The notes below the pieces were generated by a model, which worked only from the letters and a program-made list of their open reading frames with translations, was not told the DNA's origin and searched no databases. The position numbers and the translations under genes were made by a program. From Gemmatimonadota bacterium (GTDB lineage: Bacteria > Gemmatimonadota > Gemmatimonadetes > Longimicrobiales > Gaopeijiaceae), in the NCBI GenBank assembly GCA_009841475.1, contig VXLT01000199.1, positions 1 to 46,116 of the forward strand: a DNA stretch of 46,116 nt, in the 5' to 3' direction. The number at the start of each line of letters is the position of its first letter. Position 1 is the stretch's first letter. Positions 41,851 through 46,116 of the stretch are shown piece by piece.

Positions 41851-43701
41851 ATGTCCCGCAGATTGATCCTGACGTGCGTCCTGATGGTGGCCGCGCATGC
41901 CGCCGCCCCCCACGCCGCCACCGCCCAGACCACCCAGAAGCCCGTCCTCCACGGCAAGGACTGGATGGCGATCACCGGCAAGCCGCTGGGAGCGACCGCC
42001 GGCGCGATGATGTTCCTGCGCGGGGGCAACGCGGTCGACGCGGCCTGTGCCATGCTCGGCGCCACAGCCACGATGTGGGACGTGCTGGGCTGGGGCGGCG
42101 AGACCCAGGCGCTCATCTACAACCCCGAAACCGGGAGGGTCATCGGGATCAACGCGCTGGGGGCCGCTCCGTCGGGGGCCACGCCCGAGTTCTTCCGCGA
42201 GCAGGGGATGGAGATTCCGCCCGCGTACGGACCCCTCGCCGCGGTGACGCCCGGCACCCCCGGCGGCCTGATGGTGATGCTCGCGGAGTACGGGAGCCTG
42301 AGCCTCGCCGAGGTGCTGGAGCCCGCGATCGACATGGCGCGCGGCTACCCGATCGAGGCCCAGGCCGCCAACGCGATCGAGCGCGAGAAGGAGCGGATCG
42401 CGGGGTGGCCGTACTCGAAGGAGGTCTTCCTGCCCCACTACGGGGAGGAGCGCGCCGCCCCCTCGCCCGGCGAGATCTTCGTGCAGGAGGACCTCGCCCG
42501 CACCCTGGAGAAGCTCGTCGAGACCGAGGCGGCGGCGCTGGCGGCGGGGGCCTCGCGCCGGGACGCGATCATGGCCGCCTACAACCGCTTCTATCGCGGC
42601 GACATCGCCGAGGAGTTTGTTCGCTCGTCGAACGAAGTCGGCGGCCTTCACACCATGGAGGACCTCGCCAACTGGCAGGTGTATCTCGAAGAACCCGTCA
42701 TGACCTCCTACAAGGGGATCGACGTCTACAAGCTGACGACGTGGGTGCAGGGGCCCGTTCTGCTGCAGGCGCTGAATATTCTGGAGGGGCTGGACGTTGC
42801 GTCGATGGGGTACAACTCGACCCGGTATGTCCACGCGCTCTACCAGGCCATGAACCTGGCGTTCGCCGACCGCGATTTCTACTACGGCGATCCCTACTAC
42901 CCGCCGGTAGAGCCGGTCGCCGGGCTGCTGTCGAAAGAGTACGCGGCCTCGCGCGCCGCCGGGATCGACTGGGAGAGGAACGACCCGGATGTGCTGCCGG
43001 GCGACCCGTACCCGTTCCAGGGGGGCACGAACCCGTTCCTGCACCTCATCGAGTCGTGGAACGAGCAGCCGGTTGCCACCCCCGAGTCGGCGGGGATGGA
43101 CTACGAAGACGCCTTCTACGCCGGTACGACGTCGATCCAGGCTGCGGACGCCGACGGCTGGGTGGTGTCGGTCACGCCGTCCGGCGCATGGATTCCGGCG
43201 GTGATCGCGGGCAGGACGGGGATCGGGATGAGCCAGCGCATGCAGAGCTTCGTGCTGGACGAGCGCGCGGGGCCGTACAACGTGGTGGAACCCGGGAAGC
43301 GGCCGCGCGCGACGCTCACCCCCTCGCTCGCGCTGAAGGATGGGCGGCCCTTCCTCTCCTTCGCTGTGCAGGGCGGCGACGGGCAGGACCAGAACCTCCT
43401 CCAGTTCTTCCTCAACGTGGTCGAGTTCGGGATGAACGTGCAGCAGGCGGCCGAGGCGGCCAACTTCAACAGCTACCAGATGCGGAGCTCCTTCGGCGCG
43501 CACGAGTCGCAGCCGGGGAGGCTGCTCCTGAACGAGGGGGTGCCCGCGTGGGTGCGCACCGAGCTGGAGGCGATGGGGTACGAGCTGACCTTCGCCGCGC
43601 GGACCTCCGGCCCGATCAACGCGATCTTCTTCGATGCCGCGACCGGGACGATGTGGGGCGGTTCCAGCAATCACGGGGAGGACTACGGGATCGCATGGTG
43701 A
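41851..43701 (+). CDS. Gamma-glutamyltransferase-fold protein with altered active site
   Basis: From ATG 41851 the 616-residue exported protein (signal AAHAAAPHAATAQ) belongs to the GGT Ntn-hydrolase family: LRGGNAVDAACAMLGATATM, AAVTPGTPGGLMVMLAEYG, and the region QALNILEGLDVASMG are recognisable. The likely nucleophile Thr remains in YAGTTSIQAADADGWVVS, so autoprocessing is plausible, but the next positions are TTS where GGT has TTH. The DFRE Arg that binds the gamma-glutamyl carboxylate is not found (GINALGAAPSGATP instead), GGGG is WGGE, and GSPGG is GGDGQDQN. The substrate therefore probably differs from glutathione; a cephalosporin-acylase-like or other amidase role is possible. It follows the M56 gene by 121 bases and precedes a hydrolase by 10 bases. 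Confidence 0.85.
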   Translation: MSRRLILTCVLMVAAHAAAPHAATAQTTQKPVLHGKDWMAITGKPLGATAGAMMFLRGGNAVDAACAMLGATATMWDVLGWGGETQALIYNPETGRVIGINALGAAPSGATPEFFREQGMEIPPAYGPLAAVTPGTPGGLMVMLAEYGSLSLAEVLEPAIDMARGYPIEAQAANAIEREKERIAGWPYSKEVFLPHYGEERAAPSPGEIFVQEDLARTLEKLVETEAAALAAGASRRDAIMAAYNRFYRGDIAEEFVRSSNEVGGLHTMEDLANWQVYLEEPVMTSYKGIDVYKLTTWVQGPVLLQALNILEGLDVASMGYNSTRYVHALYQAMNLAFADRDFYYGDPYYPPVEPVAGLLSKEYAASRAAGIDWERNDPDVLPGDPYPFQGGTNPFLHLIESWNEQPVATPESAGMDYEDAFYAGTTSIQAADADGWVVSVTPSGAWIPAVIAGRTGIGMSQRMQSFVLDERAGPYNVVEPGKRPRATLTPSLALKDGRPFLSFAVQGGDGQDQNLLQFFLNVVEFGMNVQQAAEAANFNSYQMRSSFGAHESQPGRLLLNEGVPAWVRTELEAMGYELTFAARTSGPINAIFFDAATGTMWGGSSNHGEDYGIAW

Positions 43702-43711
43702 CGGGGGCCAC

Positions 43712-44530
43712 ATGACTGCGACCGGGCGCCATATCACGATCGAAGGGAAGGGGCATCCGCCGGTTTCGGGGATCGTGGTGGAGGCGGCGGATGCGGTGGC
43801 CCTGCTCGTGCTCGGGCACGGCGCGGGCGCGCCGATGACCCACCCGTTCATGGAGCTCCTCGCCGGGGCGTTGGCGGGGGAGGGGATCTCCACGCTGCGC
43901 TACAACTTCGCGTACATGGAGGCGGGGAGGAAAAGGCCCGACTACATCCGGCGGCTGCTTGCGGTGGTCCGCTCGGCGTTGCTTGCGGGCAAGGAGTGCG
44001 CCGATGGGCTGCCGCTCCTTGCAGGGGGCAAGTCGATGGGGGGACGGATGACGTCGACGCTGGTTGCAGAACGGGCGCAGGCGGTTGGGACCGGCACCGG
44101 AAACCCTGCGAACCGGCCCGGCGAGAACGATGCCGCTTACGCTCCTGGCAAACAGGCCAGGGCCCAGGGCGCCTCCGTGGCACTGGCAGAGCCTGCCACG
44201 CAGGACCTCCGCGGCCTCGTCTTCTTCGGCTTCCCTCTCCACGCGCCGGGACGCCACGAGAGCGTGCGCGGCGACCACCTCGCGCACGTCCCCTGTCCCA
44301 TGCTCTTCCACCAGGGCACGCGCGACCGGCTCGCCGACCTGGGGCTGCTCCGCCCCCTGCTGGAACGCATCGGCATGCGGGCCACCCTGCACGTCGTCGA
44401 GGGGGGCGATCATTCTCTCGGCATGCTCAAGCGCTCGGGCCGCACCCAGGACGACGTTCTCGCCGAGGTGGCGGCCGTGACGCGCCGCTGGACCGAGGGT
44501 GTGCTGGCGGGCACAGGGCGGTCGACGTGA
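43712..44530 (+). CDS. Alpha/beta hydrolase, KANL3/Tex30-like
   Basis: The 272-residue cytoplasmic protein has the alpha/beta hydrolase fold of the KANL3/Tex30 or dienelactone-hydrolase-like group. Visible residues: oxyanion region VLGHGAGAPMTHPFM, nucleophile Ser108 in AGGKSMGGRM, Asp205 in HQGTRDRLADL and His234 in GGDHSLG, a full catalytic triad. Between about residues 118 and 157 a low-complexity stretch rich in Gly/Ala/Asn (GTGTGNPANRPGEND) interrupts the fold compared with what I expect, perhaps a species-specific insertion. The substrate is unknown. ATG 43712 has GGGGG upstream and lies 10 bases after the GGT-like stop, so the two genes are probably co-transcribed. Confidence 0.85.
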   Translation: MTATGRHITIEGKGHPPVSGIVVEAADAVALLVLGHGAGAPMTHPFMELLAGALAGEGISTLRYNFAYMEAGRKRPDYIRRLLAVVRSALLAGKECADGLPLLAGGKSMGGRMTSTLVAERAQAVGTGTGNPANRPGENDAAYAPGKQARAQGASVALAEPATQDLRGLVFFGFPLHAPGRHESVRGDHLAHVPCPMLFHQGTRDRLADLGLLRPLLERIGMRATLHVVEGGDHSLGMLKRSGRTQDDVLAEVAAVTRRWTEGVLAGTGRST

Positions 44531-44606
44531 GCGGCACACCGAACGGCTCCGGCACCACGCGAACACAGCACGCCGCCCGAGGCCGTCCCACGCCGGGGCC
44601 GTCGCC

Positions 44607-46116
44607 TTGAACGAGACCGCCAACCCGCTCCTCGAACGCACCTTCCCGGTGCCCTTCGACCGCATCCGGCCCGGCGACGTGGGCCCCGCGGTCGCCGAGG
44701 TCCTCGCGCGGGCCACCGAGCGCATCGACGAACTCGGCGCGGGCTCGGGCGGCTCGTACGACGACGTCCTCGGCGCGCTGGACGCCCTCACCGAGGAGGT
44801 GGAACGCACCTGGTCCCCCGTCTCGCACCTGCACAACGTGGACGCCACCCCGGATCTGCGCGAAGCCTACGCGGCGGCGCTCCCCGACGTCACGCGCTTC
44901 TCGAGTCGGCTCCATCACCACGAAGGGCTCTTCGCACGGCTACGCGATTTCGCGGACTCGCCCGCAGGCATGTCGCTCACCGGCCTGCGCCGCCGTCACC
45001 TGGAGCGCACGCTCCGCGACTTCCGCCGCGCGGGCGCCGGACTGGGCCCGGCCCGGAAGCAGACCCTGGAAGACCTGCGCCTCGAGCTCTCCGAACTGAG
45101 CCGCAGCTTCGAGGAGCACCTCCTGGAAGAGACCGCGGCCTTCGGCAAGGTGGTCGCCGACGCGGACGCCCTCGCGGGACTCCCCGAAACCGCCCTCGAG
45201 CGCGCGGCGCAACTCGCGGCCGACCGGGGTGAAAAGGGCTGGCTGATCACCCTCGACATGCCCAGCGTGCAGGCTGTCCTGCAGCACGCCGACGACCGCA
45301 CCCTTCGGCACGAGATCCACACCGCCTACCTGGACCGCTGCACGGCGGGAGAACGCGACAACCGGCCGCTCATCTCGCGCATCCTCGAGGTGCGCCGCGA
45401 GATCGCCGGCCTGCTCGGCTACCCCGACTTCCCGGACTACCGCCTCGAAACGCTGATGGCCCGCTCGGGAGCGAGCGTCCGCTCCTTCCTGGACGAGCTC
45501 ATCGACCGCACGCGCCCCTTCCACGAGCGCGACACCGGGGAACTGGAAGCGCATGCGCGACGATCCGGCCTCGGCGACCTCCGGCCCTGGGACGTCGGCT
45601 GGCAGATGGAGAAGCTCCGCAGGGAGCGCTTCGATGTGGACGACGAGATGCTTCGCCCCTGGTTCCCTCTGGACGAGGTCCAGGCCGGTCTATTCGAGAT
45701 CGCGGAGCGCCTCTTCGGCCTGTCCGTGCGGCGGGTGGACAACCCCGCCGTGTGGCACCCCGACGTCGGCTACTTCGAGGTCCGCGACGAGGCAGGGCTC
45801 CACCTCGGATCCTTCTACACCGACTGGTTCCCCCGCGAGACGAAGCGTCAGGGTGCCTGGATGGATAGCCTGGTCTCCGGCGGTCCAGCCCCCGGCGGTG
45901 GCTTCCGCCCCCATCTCGCCTTCATCGGCGGCAACTTCACCCCTCCCACCCCCACCCGTCCCGCGCTGCTCACCCACCGCGAGGTCTGCACGCTCTTCCA
46001 CGAGTTCGGCCACCTCCTCCACCACACCGCCTCAAGCGTCGAGATCCCGGCCCGCGGCGGCGTCAACGTCGCCTGGGACTGGGTCGAGGTCCCCTCGCAG
46101 ATCATGGAGAACTGGT
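44607..46116 (+). CDS. M3 family metallopeptidase (oligopeptidase A/thimet type), 3' end beyond window
   Basis: This gene is absent from the ORF track because it runs off the window. The frame gives at least 503 residues from TTG 44607, the only start near the expected N-terminus (NETANPLLERTFPVPFDRIRP). Hallmarks are KQTLEDLRLELSELSRSFEEHLLE, LLGYPDFPDYRLETLMA and the zinc site TLFHEFGHLLHH (H465-E-F-G-H469). M3 enzymes of this length class (~680 residues) cut short peptides in the cytoplasm; an oligopeptidase A-like role in signal-peptide and general peptide turnover is likely. The start lies 76 bases after the hydrolase. About 180 residues, including the third zinc ligand's surroundings, may be partly missing. 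Confidence 0.92.
   Translation, partial: MNETANPLLERTFPVPFDRIRPGDVGPAVAEVLARATERIDELGAGSGGSYDDVLGALDALTEEVERTWSPVSHLHNVDATPDLREAYAAALPDVTRFSSRLHHHEGLFARLRDFADSPAGMSLTGLRRRHLERTLRDFRRAGAGLGPARKQTLEDLRLELSELSRSFEEHLLEETAAFGKVVADADALAGLPETALERAAQLAADRGEKGWLITLDMPSVQAVLQHADDRTLRHEIHTAYLDRCTAGERDNRPLISRILEVRREIAGLLGYPDFPDYRLETLMARSGASVRSFLDELIDRTRPFHERDTGELEAHARRSGLGDLRPWDVGWQMEKLRRERFDVDDEMLRPWFPLDEVQAGLFEIAERLFGLSVRRVDNPAVWHPDVGYFEVRDEAGLHLGSFYTDWFPRETKRQGAWMDSLVSGGPAPGGGFRPHLAFIGGNFTPPTPTRPALLTHREVCTLFHEFGHLLHHTASSVEIPARGGVNVAWDWVEVPSQIMENW

Noticed and set aside
40035-42116. 693-residue minus-strand ORF
   Set aside because: Shadow of the M56 gene; its apparent repeats merely mirror the 42-base repeats on the other strand.
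41773-43893. 706-residue minus-strand ORF
   Set aside because: Shadow of the GGT-fold gene.

Overview
The window reads as a chromosomal contig from a high-GC, diderm (outer-membrane) bacterium. The best guess is a member of the Gemmatimonadota, judged by gene content: TonB-dependent receptors carrying an N-terminal carboxypeptidase-regulatory-like domain, a plug-only relative of such receptors, a DUF1592/DUF1552/ankyrin gene set, a BlaI/M56 pair with a long coiled-coil tail, six-bladed propeller lipid-free secreted proteins, and a GlnRS fused to a YqeY-like domain. This assignment is inference; Acidobacteriota would be the main alternative. The first 48 bases are pure C and look like a contig-end sequencing artefact. 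No phage, insertion sequence, integrase or CRISPR array was seen.

Layout. 1-2.0 kb: the tail of scpB, rluB and upp, overlapping one another, then a CAU-anticodon tRNA. 2.1-5.4 kb: a candidate metal-uptake cluster made of a small secreted His/Cys protein, a ZnuD-like TonB receptor and a His-rich lipoprotein, closed by a strong hairpin. 5.6-8.1 kb (minus): a second TonB receptor, divergent from a two-domain M16 zinc peptidase lipoprotein (8.2-11.2 kb). 11.4-17.5 kb (plus): a six-bladed propeller protein, recQ (with a duplicated start region and a coupled 13-codon mini-ORF), a serine beta-lactamase-fold hydrolase and a SulP anion transporter. 17.5-23.9 kb (minus): a four-gene unit, DUF1592 c-type cytochrome-like protein, Tat-exported DUF1552 protein, secreted ankyrin-repeat protein and a small secreted protein of unknown function. 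24.0-27.8 kb: an AhpE-like peroxiredoxin with a plug-only regulatory-domain protein, a stand-alone GGQ release-factor-like protein divergent from an AI-2E-type permease, a conserved unknown protein, and a cold shock gene. 28.0-36.0 kb (plus): a complete tripartite RND efflux operon (TolC-type channel, lipoprotein adaptor, permease) followed closely by a gamma-glutamyltransferase lipoprotein. 36.1-38.3 kb (minus): GlnRS-YqeY fusion. 38.6-46.1 kb (plus): blaI with a candidate promoter/operator, an M56 BlaR1-like sensor with six exact 14-residue repeats, a divergent gamma-glutamyltransferase-fold protein, an alpha/beta hydrolase and an M3 metallopeptidase cut by the window end.

How it fits together. 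Much of the window deals with the cell envelope: nutrient and metal import across the outer membrane, drug or metabolite export, and extracytoplasmic peptide or glutathione processing (M16, two GGT-fold proteins, M3). Translational coupling by ATGA or TGATG overlaps marks several operons: tolC/adaptor/permease, blaI/M56 and ankyrin/small protein. The least understood parts are the four-gene DUF1592 unit, the metal cluster, the repeat-bearing M56 sensor and the plug-only protein. None of these is shown to be new from sequence alone; each is flagged with a check.
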